DNA of 6,800 nucleotides, taken from NCBI GenBank assembly GCA_945965245.1, contig CAMFNC010000010.1:1-6800 (forward strand), given 5' to 3'. Positions within the stretch are counted from its first letter, which is position 1. The number at the start of each line of letters is the position of its first letter. Positions 1 through 6,679 of this stretch are shown piece by piece. The stretch is from an uncultured Porphyromonas sp. (GTDB lineage Bacteria > Bacteroidota > Bacteroidia > Bacteroidales > Porphyromonadaceae). The position numbers and the translations under genes were made by a program. The notes beneath the pieces are model-generated. The model saw only the letters and a list, made by a program, of their open reading frames with translations, was not told where the DNA came from and did not search any database.

Positions 1-1268
1 CGCGTCAGGATGAAGGAGATGAGATGTTCGGTTCGTCCACCTTGGCTCGTTCGCTGGTGCGCTTCTCCATGTCTTTTGCCAACACATTGCACATGATTAC
101 GCCCGCTCCTGTGGGTCGCTGGTTGGACAGCCGATTCAAAAAGAATGAGGCCATCATGGAGCAAGGTGCTGCTTTTGACCTTGTGCGCGCCTCCGTCAAT
201 TTGGTTATGGCGGGTCTGCTCATTGCCTTGGGTACTTCGCTCAAACTGCCCCTTTCTACCACCTATGTTTCGTTTATGGTGGCTATGGGAACTTCGTTGG
301 CCGACCGTGCTTGGTCTCGTGAAAGTGCTGTATTTCGCATTACAGGCGTGGTCAGTGTGATTGGCGGTTGGTTCGTGACTGCCGGAGCAGCCTTTGTGCT
401 GGCTTTTTTTGTGGCCGGAGCCATGTGGTTGGGAGGGTTCATTGCCATGGGCATCATGATTGTATTGGCAGTCCTGGCTCTTATCAGTAGTAACAGACGA
501 TTCAAGGCTCGCAAGCAGAAAGAAAAGCAAGATGAGATATTTACCCGAATGATGACCACCAAAGACAAAGACGAAGTGTGGGATTTACTCTGCGAACACC
601 TGCGTGTGAACCAAGGAGCTCTGCTGAAGTTTGTGGGCAAAAACTTTTCACAAGTGACCAATGGCTTTATGGACAATAACATCAAGTTGCTGCGCAAATC
701 TGCACGCAAATCCACCCAACGCAGAGATATGATTAAGGTGGTGCGTCGCAAAGAAGCGGCCGGTATGCGTAAGGTGGAGAAAATCACTGTGATAGAAAAA
801 AACACGTGGTTTCATCTCAGCAGCAACCATGCTCAGCACATGGTTTATTGCTTGCGCCGTATGGGCGACCCTTGCAAAGACCATGTGGATAATAATTTTA
901 CTCCGCTATCGGCAGAGTGTATAGAAGAATTTACTCCCGTTCGAGACCGGATTCTGAACCTATTGGACTATGCCCGTGATGTGGAATTGGAAAATAGATT
1001 AGAAACTGATCTGCCCATCGTGCAGCAAAAATGCGCAGATATTACCTCCGGTCTTTTGGCTTTGCGCAAGAAACAATTGGCACGTATCCAGCATACCGAT
1101 GACAGTCTGAATGTATCTTTGGTATATCTGAATATGCTGCAAGAAACTCAAGAAATGATTAATTCTATGGAAAATATGCTCCGCTATGCACAAATGTTTA
1201 TCCAAGAAGAACATTTGGATATAGAAGAGGATATAGACACCGCTATCGCCACCCCACAACTGCAATAG
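1..1268 (+). CDS. PiT-family inorganic phosphate transporter with PhoU-like C-terminal tail (5' truncated)
   Basis: Inner-membrane permease, probably for inorganic phosphate driven by H+ or Na+ symport (family knowledge). The frame is open from base 3 to the TAG at 1266-1268. No start is visible, because in-frame codons precede the first ATG at 24, so the N-terminal membrane half lies outside the window. Counting from that ATG, residues 56-92 hold the second PiT signature: a hydrophobic helix, then a GTSLKLPLSTTYVSF stretch and a glycine-rich MGTSLADRAW segment. Hydrophobic segments at about 104-130 and 131-155 complete the membrane part. A basic stretch (RRFKARKQKEK, about 158-168) then starts a soluble, charged, helix-rich tail of about 245 residues (to 414), resembling PhoU/DUF47-type helical bundles. 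Such long tails occur in Bacteroidota PiT proteins and may sense or gate. The PiT call is firm. The PhoU-like assignment rests on helical character and position only. Confidence 0.88.
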   Translation, partial: RQDEGDEMFGSSTLARSLVRFSMSFANTLHMITPAPVGRWLDSRFKKNEAIMEQGAAFDLVRASVNLVMAGLLIALGTSLKLPLSTTYVSFMVAMGTSLADRAWSRESAVFRITGVVSVIGGWFVTAGAAFVLAFFVAGAMWLGGFIAMGIMIVLAVLALISSNRRFKARKQKEKQDEIFTRMMTTKDKDEVWDLLCEHLRVNQGALLKFVGKNFSQVTNGFMDNNIKLLRKSARKSTQRRDMIKVVRRKEAAGMRKVEKITVIEKNTWFHLSSNHAQHMVYCLRRMGDPCKDHVDNNFTPLSAECIEEFTPVRDRILNLLDYARDVELENRLETDLPIVQQKCADITSGLLALRKKQLARIQHTDDSLNVSLVYLNMLQETQEMINSMENMLRYAQMFIQEEHLDIEEDIDTAIATPQLQ

Positions 1269-1290
1269 TTTGTACCAACGTAAACCTAAT

Positions 1291-1325
1291 AAATCCCCGC
1301 AACGCTTTAACGTTGTGGGGATTTT
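1291..1325 (+). terminator. Intrinsic terminator of the phosphate transporter gene, possibly bidirectional
   Basis: The stem arms AAATCCCCGCAACG (1291-1304) and CGTTGTGGGGATTT (1311-1324) pair over 14 bp with one G.U wobble, around a 6-base CTTTAA loop. A short T run (1322-1325) closes the plus-strand copy. It starts 22 bp after the permease stop codon and 25 bp past the stop of the convergent sigma-factor gene. Read on the minus strand the same stem ends in ATTTATT with a C.A mismatch, so it could stop that transcript too, but less well. Confidence 0.85.
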
Positions 1326-1349
1326 ATGATGCGACAACCTGCTCGTTAA

Positions 1350-1853
1350 TCAAATCATATCACCCAACTTCTCTTGCAATTCGCGGCGTGCAAAGAAAAT
1401 GCGACTTTTAACTGTACCCAGAGGAATATCTAAGGCCTCGGCTATTTCATTATATTTATAACCAGACACATACATGGAGAAAGGTTCTTTAAGCGTATCG
1501 GAGAGGTTTTCGATGGTTGCTGTAATCTCTTTGATGTCCATGCTGCCTTCGGGGGTTGTATGACCACCTTCATTCATGACCGGCACATTGTAGAGATCCA
1601 TGCTGCTATCAATAATGGATTGTGAGCGAACAACCTTGTGGTAGTTGTTGATAAATATATTGCGCATGATGGTAAGCACCCATCCTTTGAAATTTACATT
1701 GTCCACAAATTTGTCTTGATTGGAAAGCACTTTGAGCGAAGTATCCTGTACCAAATCTTCGGCATCCTCCACATCTGTGGTCAGAGAGAGCGCAAAGTTG
1801 CGCATATAGTCCTGCATGCCCAAAAGGCTTTTCTGAAATTGTGTTGCGTTCAT
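1350..1853 (-). CDS. ECF-type RNA polymerase sigma factor (sigma-70 family)
   Basis: A 167-residue group IV sigma factor of typical length, directing RNA polymerase to a dedicated promoter set. Region 2 spans about residues 10-78: DVEDAEDLVQDTSLKVL (about 27-43) is the conserved region 2.2 core-binding helix, and FKGWVLTIMRNIFINNYHK (about 55-73) is the 2.3/2.4 segment that melts and reads the -10 element. After a variable linker (about 79-108), region 4 (about 110-163) carries the helix-turn-helix YNEIAEALDIPLGTVKSRIFFARREL that reads the -35 element. The start is the ATG at 1851-1853; the leader has only a weak AAAGAG-type purine stretch. No anti-sigma gene is adjacent: the flanking genes are a convergent permease and a divergent DUF1232 gene. 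Control is therefore either unlinked or through the sigma gene's own expression. The target regulon cannot be inferred here. Confidence 0.93.
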   Translation of the reverse strand: MNATQFQKSLLGMQDYMRNFALSLTTDVEDAEDLVQDTSLKVLSNQDKFVDNVNFKGWVLTIMRNIFINNYHKVVRSQSIIDSSMDLYNVPVMNEGGHTTPEGSMDIKEITATIENLSDTLKEPFSMYVSGYKYNEIAEALDIPLGTVKSRIFFARRELQEKLGDMI

Positions 1854-1911
1854 ACTCTTTATATAGTTGTTGTTTTTTTGTTATTCAATTATTTTTACTA
1901 AACTTTTATCG

Positions 1912-1919
1912 CAAAGATA
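1912..1919 (-). promoter_or_regulatory. Bacteroidota-type -7 promoter element of the sigma-factor gene
   Basis: On the minus strand this reads TATCTTTG, an exact match to the Bacteroides -7 consensus TAnnTTTG. It would start transcription near 1905 and give a leader of about 50 bases before the ATG at 1853. No clear TTTG -33 box is visible at the usual spacing, so the promoter may be weak or need an activator. Confidence 0.6.
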
Positions 1920-1948
1920 GTGTTATTGATAGGCTTTGGTACATTTTT

Positions 1949-1977
1949 TCTATCTAATTTTTCTATATTTAGATAGA
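1949..1977. repeat. 29-bp inverted repeat before the DUF1232 gene, operator- or hairpin-like
   Basis: The arms TCTATCTAA (1949-1957) and TTAGATAGA (1969-1977) are perfect 9-bp inverted repeats around an 11-base AT-rich spacer. The repeat ends 21 bp before the ATG at 1999. Another AGATAG half-copy lies at 1915-1920, overlapping the sigma-factor -7 element. It could be a dimeric regulator site in the divergent promoter region, or a leader hairpin. The region is AT-rich, which raises the chance of coincidence. Confidence 0.45.
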
Positions 1978-1998
1978 CAAGTTCTATAACTCTGCAAG

Positions 1999-2496
1999 AT
2001 GAAAAAAAGAGCACTCCCCACGGGCCTGCTGCTGAGCCTCCCCAAGACGATAAAGCAACTGACACGATACAGTGGTTATTACCGCGAAGGCAGCTTCAAA
2101 AATAAGATTGTGCGTGTGGCCGCCGGTATAGGACTGGCCGCCACCGAAGAGGCTCTATGCCTCTATTATCTGCTGTGTAGCGGTTCACATCGGCTCACGG
2201 TGCAAGATAAAGCTATGATAATCGGGGCATTGGGATATTTCGTCATGCCCATAGACCTTATACCGGATTTCATATTGGCTGCCGTGGGGTTCAGTGATGA
2301 TGTAGCGGTTATCATGCTGGTGCTCAATGCGCTGGAGAAAAAGATTACGCCCGACATTCGCATGCTGGCACACAACAAAGCCTGCGCTCTGTTTCGTTGT
2401 TCGGATACTCTGCCCGACATGCCGGCCGAAGCAGACTTATACACCGAAACCGAAGCAGACAACTATCCGCTGCAAGAGCCTCCCTCATCTTTCTGA
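1999..2496 (+). CDS. DUF1232 / YkvA-like small membrane protein
   Basis: A 165-residue protein of unknown biochemical role. The DUF1232 hallmark is clear at about residues 70-112: a DKAMIIGALGYFVMPIDLIPD stretch with its PxDxIPD core, then FILAAVGFSDDVAVIMLVLNAL, a hydrophobic stretch containing the conserved G-x-x-DD. A second hydrophobic stretch at about 40-60 suggests a small inner-membrane protein. The N-terminus is basic (KKR). The start is the ATG at 1999; the leader lacks a recognisable Shine-Dalgarno, as is usual in this phylum. The acidic tail (about 135-165) contains an in-frame 24-nt near-duplication: CCGAAGCAGAC occurs at 2426-2436 and 2450-2460, encoding AEAD and TEAD. The gene diverges from the sigma factor. 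It converges with the CapA-type gene across only 5 bp, with no terminator in the gap. The family call is firm and the function unknown. Confidence 0.87.
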   Translation: MKKRALPTGLLLSLPKTIKQLTRYSGYYREGSFKNKIVRVAAGIGLAATEEALCLYYLLCSGSHRLTVQDKAMIIGALGYFVMPIDLIPDFILAAVGFSDDVAVIMLVLNALEKKITPDIRMLAHNKACALFRCSDTLPDMPAEADLYTETEADNYPLQEPPSSF

Positions 2497-2501
2497 TTTC
2501 A

Positions 2502-3464
2502 TCATCGCTCCAGCCGAGGGGTGCAATGTTTGATTTGCAGCGGAAGCGCATAATCATGCAATCCGTCTGCCGTAATATCCAAACGTAATAGCAAAGCACG
2601 GCTGTTGATGGGGCGATGCTGGTCAAAAATAAAATTCCCCAAACTGTAATAAATCGGCTTGCCCCGATAATGTTCTATGGATTGAGCCGTATGTGAGTGG
2701 TGCCCCACGATGCAGTCGGCTCCGCCATCTATCAGTTTGCGTGCCTGAAAGCGTTGGATGACCTCCGGTCGCTTACGATGCTCGGCTCCCCAATGGAGCA
2801 TCACAATGATATAAGCATGGGGAGATAGCTTCCTGATTTTCTGAACCTTCTTCACTAATGCATCATTTCTGCATTCACATACTGATGGTTCATCGGGTAG
2901 GTAAGACCAGTTTTCGGATGCCACGTACTGCGAACTCAGAATATACACCGGCCTCGGATTGCGGGTCAGTAGCAATGGTCGGCAGGCTTCTTCCGCATTA
3001 TTACCCATGCCCACAGGTATCATCCCAGCCTTACGGATATTGTGCCAAGTATCCACCATCCCCTTGCGTCCCTGATCCATCACATGGTTATTGGCCATAT
3101 TGAGATGCGTGATACCGTGGCGATGTAATGCAAAGAGCCATGCCGATTCGGCACGGAAGATATATTTTTTATTGATAGGGTGGCGGATGGCGGTGGCAGG
3201 ACATTCCAGATTGGCTATCACAATGCGACATTGGCGGAATATGGAGTCCATATCCCGATGAAATAAGGCGTCTATTCCGCGTCGCTCCACCACTGCGCGC
3301 ACACCGCGATCCAGTAGTAAATCTCCCACCAAAGCCATCCGCAGTGTATCGGCTGATGATGCGGCATGCAGCATATATGTATGCAAAAGAAGCATTGCCC
3401 CCATCCCGAAGGAGAGGAGCAATGCCCGAAATGAAAAAGAAAGTCTTTGCTTAACAGCCACCAC
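2502..3464 (-). CDS. CapA-type (PGA_cap) metallophosphatase-fold protein, exported or membrane-anchored
   Basis: Related to CapA/PgsA, which take part in poly-gamma-glutamate capsule production. Many homologues lie outside capsule loci, and no capB/capC-like gene is seen here. Taking the GTG at 3462-3464 as start gives 320 residues. KQR and a hydrophobic run (about 14-32) ending in HAASSA form a signal peptide or anchor. The family motifs follow in order: GDLLLDRGV (47-55), ANLECP (84-89), ANNHVMDQG (124-132), LHWGAEH (223-229), GHHSH (254-258) and LGNFIFDQ (275-282). The His, Asp and Asn residues expected to bind metal are kept. The usual GHHPH reads GHHSH. The start is uncertain. The frame is open up to an ATG at 3518, which would overlap the upstream gene by 68 bp. 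A second GTG at 3461 is equally plausible. The GTG choices give a short overlap of 11-14 bp, consistent with translational coupling. It is the last gene of the probable operon. Confidence 0.88.
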   Translation of the reverse strand: MVAVKQRLSFSFRALLLSFGMGAMLLLHTYMLHAASSADTLRMALVGDLLLDRGVRAVVERRGIDALFHRDMDSIFRQCRIVIANLECPATAIRHPINKKYIFRAESAWLFALHRHGITHLNMANNHVMDQGRKGMVDTWHNIRKAGMIPVGMGNNAEEACRPLLLTRNPRPVYILSSQYVASENWSYLPDEPSVCECRNDALVKKVQKIRKLSPHAYIIVMLHWGAEHRKRPEVIQRFQARKLIDGGADCIVGHHSHTAQSIEHYRGKPIYYSLGNFIFDQHRPINSRALLLRLDITADGLHDYALPLQIKHCTPRLER

Positions 3465-5853
3465 TATAAAAAACCACTTCGTTATCTGTGATCGCTTGCG
3501 ATGGCAATATGATTTCATTGATCCAAGCAGGCACACCGTGTCGTGGTTCGCTCTTCAGCTCCTTTTGCCATTCTTCGTCCGTCATACGCAAATCATTCAT
3601 GGAGCGTCCGAACTCATGATATGAGAATACGGCACCACGAGTCAGATAAAGCCTTCCTTGGATTTCCACTACCACATAAAGGTCATTTACATAACCGGTG
3701 GCTTCATAGACCACGGTTTTTTTCGGATTGTTGGAAGTATTGGCTGTAAATACATCGGCCACCACAGCCACTTGTTTATCTGCACCTTTTACATCGCTCC
3801 AATTATCCAACGATTGGCCATTGTTTTTCAGCATATCCAGGGTTGCCCATTCGAAAGAGGCTCCGATGATCTCGATCTGACGATACTCCTCTTCACTAAG
3901 TGGGGTGCCCATCAATTCCTTTTGACTGATGTTACGCAGGAATAGAGCCTGCTCGCGCACAGTCTCATGTTTTCGCTCAATTGTTTCGGTGAATAAATTG
4001 AGTCTTTTGAGCATATCGCCGGTCAGATCCAGCAGTTCCAGAGCTTTGTTCCAATAAGCAACATTGGGCTCCACATAGCCCACGGTCAGCGGTTCTGGCA
4101 TACCGCCACCGCATTCCGCTCCCATCGGTTGTTCGCCGTAGAGAATGACATCATGCTTCAGCTCGGCCCACGATGCCAAAGCCGCGTTGATGTTTTTCTT
4201 GCCCCACTGTGGTGTTTGCATGAAATAGGGATACTCTTCATTGGCTTCTTCCAGCGATACCAAAGATTCTATCCACTTATTGTATAACGTTTTATTCCAG
4301 TCGGTGGATTTCATCTTTTCCTGCATTTTACCAAGGCGTTTGGGGTATTCTTCCCAATTTTCGCCCTCCTTGAGTTCGTTTAACAAGATGCTTTCCGCCG
4401 TCTTACTGCCGAATGCGGCAAAGATGTCCAAACCGGTGGGTTTGCCACGTTTGGTGGGTTTGTTTTTGGCATCTATCAAACCCAACATGATTTCAGCATC
4501 CACCAAATAGCGTTGGGGCATCAGATTGATTTTTTCCCGGCAGGTATTTTGCTCCATCGGTTTTACACGGTTTTGCTTCTCTTCCAATTTCTTCATCATG
4601 GCTTGCAAATCAGCTAGTTTGGCATCATTGTGCAGCAAATCCTGCATGGAGTAGCCTCCACGCTGTATCTCCTCTGCCAGTTGAGCCACGGATAGATTGT
4701 CCGGCTCGCCCACGATGAATTCGATGGGCGTGGCCATGGCACGGTATTGCTTCAGCTGTTCGGGATGCTTATTGAGCATATCCGCTTGTAAGAGGAAGAG
4801 GCGCAAGTCATCATTTTCGTAGAGGCAGACGGGTGTGGTCTGATACCACATCATGGCCAAGAAATAGCGTTGCAAATCTGCATTGCGCGTATAGTGACCG
4901 CGAGGACGGAACAGTGAGTAGCCGAACTTATATTCTGTATAGCCCAGAAATTCCGAAAAATTGTCGTTACCCGATTTGCATTTTTCAATCTCGGATTCCA
5001 CTGTGGCTCGATATTCTTTGGGCACAGTCAAACGGTTATTGTTGGTTAGCAAAGCATGACCAATGGCATAGTAAGCCATATTATAGGCTGCCATCTGCCG
5101 CAGCCGTTCATCCTGTGTGGTATTCAGCAATTTCTCCATGTGACCGTGCATGGCCATGCCGAAATCTTGGAGTATCGGGATTAGTTTTTCTTGCTCCAGT
5201 GTCATGAGCATGGAGCTGAAATACATATGGAAGAGCTGCATGAACATATCCGTGGTCACGAAACTCGGAAAATTGTGATAATCATTGTTTTCATACACAT
5301 GAAAAAATTGATCGTAAGTTTTGGGCACCATCACAAATCCATTTTTGGCCAAAGCAATCTGCATCTCTTGGTCAAAGGTTTCCATAATAAACGGATTGGC
5401 CACATTGCGGATATTGACCCGATAGCCTTCGGGCACGGTGAAGTTGTTTTGAATGATTTCTGCTTCACGCCGATCGAGTTTGTCGAGAAAGGCCTGTTGC
5501 TCGGCACTTAATTGGGATTTTTCGGAGATCTCAAAAGTTTCCTCTATGCGATCCAATATCTTCCGATACCATGGTTGTGTCTTCAAGACCGCAGATAGAT
5601 CCGATTCGTTAATCCATTCGCCATTGTGAGCCAGTAGCGATGCTCGCAGCAAACGCACTTCGTAAAGGGTGGCATTGGAAATATCGCGATTTAAATCCAC
5701 GGTATCAACCAACGATTTTAGTGCGAATGTGGTGGGCAATAGCTCCAAATCCGCATCACTCTGGGCTTTGCCTCCCCGGCAGGAGGAACAGCACACGGAA
5801 GCCATGGCGCATAGCAACCATAGCACCGGCAAGAAAGTTTTGTGTGTCATCAT
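3451..5853 (-). CDS. DUF3160 family exported protein, possible lipoprotein
   Basis: An 800-residue protein of unknown function, of usual length for the family. The ATG at 5853 (a second ATG follows at 5850) is chosen because it gives a signal peptide: THK, then FLPVLWLLCAMASV, then a cysteine cluster CCSSC at 21-25. Cys25 after SS could be lipidated, but the lipobox is not canonical. The frame is open further upstream, but that would overlap the preceding gene and bury the signal. DUF3160 marks are FPSFVTTDMFMQLFHMYF (about 195-212, the family's VTTD...LH segment) and the C-terminal block from about 698: VADVFTANTSN, YEATGYVNDLYVVV, LYLTRGAVFSYHEFGRSM, MTDEEW and HGVPAW. The middle is mainly charged and helical. 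The gene follows the lipoprotein gene by 22 bp and overlaps the CapA-type gene at its 3' end. It probably acts in the periplasm or outer membrane. No catalytic motif is recognisable. Confidence 0.87.
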   Translation of the reverse strand: MMTHKTFLPVLWLLCAMASVCCSSCRGGKAQSDADLELLPTTFALKSLVDTVDLNRDISNATLYEVRLLRASLLAHNGEWINESDLSAVLKTQPWYRKILDRIEETFEISEKSQLSAEQQAFLDKLDRREAEIIQNNFTVPEGYRVNIRNVANPFIMETFDQEMQIALAKNGFVMVPKTYDQFFHVYENNDYHNFPSFVTTDMFMQLFHMYFSSMLMTLEQEKLIPILQDFGMAMHGHMEKLLNTTQDERLRQMAAYNMAYYAIGHALLTNNNRLTVPKEYRATVESEIEKCKSGNDNFSEFLGYTEYKFGYSLFRPRGHYTRNADLQRYFLAMMWYQTTPVCLYENDDLRLFLLQADMLNKHPEQLKQYRAMATPIEFIVGEPDNLSVAQLAEEIQRGGYSMQDLLHNDAKLADLQAMMKKLEEKQNRVKPMEQNTCREKINLMPQRYLVDAEIMLGLIDAKNKPTKRGKPTGLDIFAAFGSKTAESILLNELKEGENWEEYPKRLGKMQEKMKSTDWNKTLYNKWIESLVSLEEANEEYPYFMQTPQWGKKNINAALASWAELKHDVILYGEQPMGAECGGGMPEPLTVGYVEPNVAYWNKALELLDLTGDMLKRLNLFTETIERKHETVREQALFLRNISQKELMGTPLSEEEYRQIEIIGASFEWATLDMLKNNGQSLDNWSDVKGADKQVAVVADVFTANTSNNPKKTVVYEATGYVNDLYVVVEIQGRLYLTRGAVFSYHEFGRSMNDLRMTDEEWQKELKSEPRHGVPAWINEIILPSQAITDNEVVFYSGGC

Positions 5854-5875
5854 TGTTTGTTTTTTGATGGATGAG

Positions 5876-6415
5876 TTAGTTTTCTTTGACTTGAAGTAAC
5901 GACTTGGCCTTTTCGGTATCCAGTTCGCGTTGCAGATAGCGCACAAACCGAAGACCGAATGATTGCCAGCGATATTCGGAAATCAGATAATTGCCGCTCT
6001 GTTCGCGCTCCATACAGCGCACACGTGGCTCTCCGTGAATGTGAACAAAGCGAAAGTCCTCCAGCGGGCGACCCACACGCGAACCCAGCCAAAGAGGACG
6101 AACATAGCCTTTATGGTTCTTAAAGATAAATAATCGTTTATCTATTGTGGGGAAAAAGCGAGTAGATTTGATGACGCCCACCAGGGCATCCTCCACACCA
6201 TTGTCATCCACATCGCCAACCTGAAATTGATATACCTGATACGGCAATTCCCATCGGTCGGTAACCGAATCATTGGTATGCCGAAGATGATAAAGGCTGT
6301 CGGAAAGGCGAATCAGTGAAAAACCGGCATCACGACTTCGGGCAGGTGATGATGTGCATCCTATCCAAAAGAATACGAAAAAGAAAAAGACAATCGCACC
6401 TCTGACTTTTGCCAT
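5876..6415 (-). CDS. Small lipoprotein with an EF-hand-like DxDxNGxxD loop
   Basis: A 179-residue protein from the ATG at 6413-6415. The frame extends to a TTG at 6442, but the ATG gives a textbook lipoprotein signal: MAKVR, a phenylalanine-rich hydrophobic core, and lipobox WIGC with Cys20 as the lipidated residue, followed by TSSPARSRD. Residues 66-81 read VGDVDDNGVEDALVGV. The D-x-D-x-N-G-x-x-D spacing (68-76) is the calcium-loop pattern of VCBS/FG-GAP-like repeats. Only one copy is present, so a propeller is not implied. The rest resembles a small beta-rich domain rich in aromatic and basic residues (RFVHIHGEPRVRC, EYRWQSFGLRFVRYL). I do not recognise a specific family. It is the first gene of the minus-strand operon, 22 bp ahead of the DUF3160 gene, and may act with it at the envelope. 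Confidence 0.75.
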   Translation of the reverse strand: MAKVRGAIVFFFFVFFWIGCTSSPARSRDAGFSLIRLSDSLYHLRHTNDSVTDRWELPYQVYQFQVGDVDDNGVEDALVGVIKSTRFFPTIDKRLFIFKNHKGYVRPLWLGSRVGRPLEDFRFVHIHGEPRVRCMEREQSGNYLISEYRWQSFGLRFVRYLQRELDTEKAKSLLQVKEN

Positions 6416-6444
6416 GATTAAACCGATATTAATTAATAACAAGT

Positions 6445-6452
6445 TAAAGGTA
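6445..6452 (-). promoter_or_regulatory. Candidate -7 element for the lipoprotein-DUF3160-CapA operon
   Basis: On the minus strand this reads TACCTTTA, seven of eight consensus-compatible positions against TAnnTTTG. It would start transcription near 6438 and leave a leader of about 23 bases before the ATG at 6415. No clear TTTG -33 box is present; only a T-rich stretch lies at about the right distance. Confidence 0.4.
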
Positions 6453-6476
6453 GAAATTTATTTTAGAAATAAAAAA

Positions 6477-6500
6477 CGCACCCTTTCGCACCCTGGGTGC
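6477..6500. repeat. CGCACCCT direct repeat with GCACCCtGGGTGC palindrome
   Basis: CGCACCCT occurs at 6477-6484 and 6487-6494, exactly 10 bp apart (about one helical turn). The second copy forms a 13-bp dyad, GCACCCTGGGTGC (6488-6500). It is a GC-rich island in AT-rich DNA, at about -39 to -62 from the candidate operon start, a usual place for an activator or repressor site. The regulator is unknown. Confidence 0.5.
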
Positions 6501-6577
6501 AAATTCCAAGAATAAGTGCAACACTGAGTTGAATTTTTATCGGACAGCAATATTTGTTTTCATGTTTTAGACATGTT

Positions 6578-6623
6578 GAGCTGTCGATGGATGTTTATTT
6601 TTTCCATCGGAAGCTCTTTTTTT
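6578..6623 (+). terminator. Plus-strand intrinsic-terminator-like hairpin with no upstream gene
   Basis: The arms GAGCTgtCGATGGA (6578-6591) and TCCATCGgaAGCTC (6603-6616) pair at 12 of 14 positions; the remaining two are a G.A mismatch and a U.G wobble. The loop is 11 bases, and seven Ts (6617-6623) follow at once. The T run is only on the plus strand, so it would stop rightward transcripts. No plus-strand gene lies to its left, since the operon there reads leftward. It may end a short RNA or act as a leader attenuator for a gene beyond 6800. Confidence 0.6.
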
Positions 6624-6679
6624 GTTTCGTACGGCCGTTTCTGAAGGCTTGATTTTATGCGTGTTCGGATGGTGTCAAA

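Noticed and set aside
263..805. Long minus-strand open frame opposite the phosphate permease
   Set aside because: It is a shadow of the strongly supported PiT frame, with low-complexity Ser/Thr/Arg-rich content and no domain.
1638..1901. Plus-strand frame opposite the sigma-factor gene
   Set aside because: It is antisense to conserved sigma region 2 and the promoter, and has no recognisable motif.
1935..1971. Plus-strand promoter (TTTG at 1935-1938 with TATATTTA at 1964-1971) for the DUF1232 gene
   Set aside because: The spacer of 25 bp is too long for the Bacteroides -33/-7 pair, and the alternative TAATTTTT at 1955 has a 16-bp spacer, so no single promoter can be supported.
5854..5946. 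Upstream extension of the DUF3160 frame by 31 codons
   Set aside because: It would overlap the lipoprotein gene and place a charged stretch before the signal peptide. The ATG at 5853 gives a normal export signal.
5850..6092. 80-residue minus-strand frame overlapping the lipoprotein and DUF3160 starts
   Set aside because: It is out of frame with two better supported genes and has no domain or leader signal.
6416..6442. TTG start nine codons upstream for the lipoprotein
   Set aside because: The ATG at 6415 gives a standard lysine/arginine n-region and lipobox. The extension would also begin almost at the predicted transcription start.
6573..6644. Small plus-strand reading frame of 23 codons in the intergenic region
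   Set aside because: It runs through the terminator stem and T tract, which explains its Phe-rich content, and it has no ribosome site.
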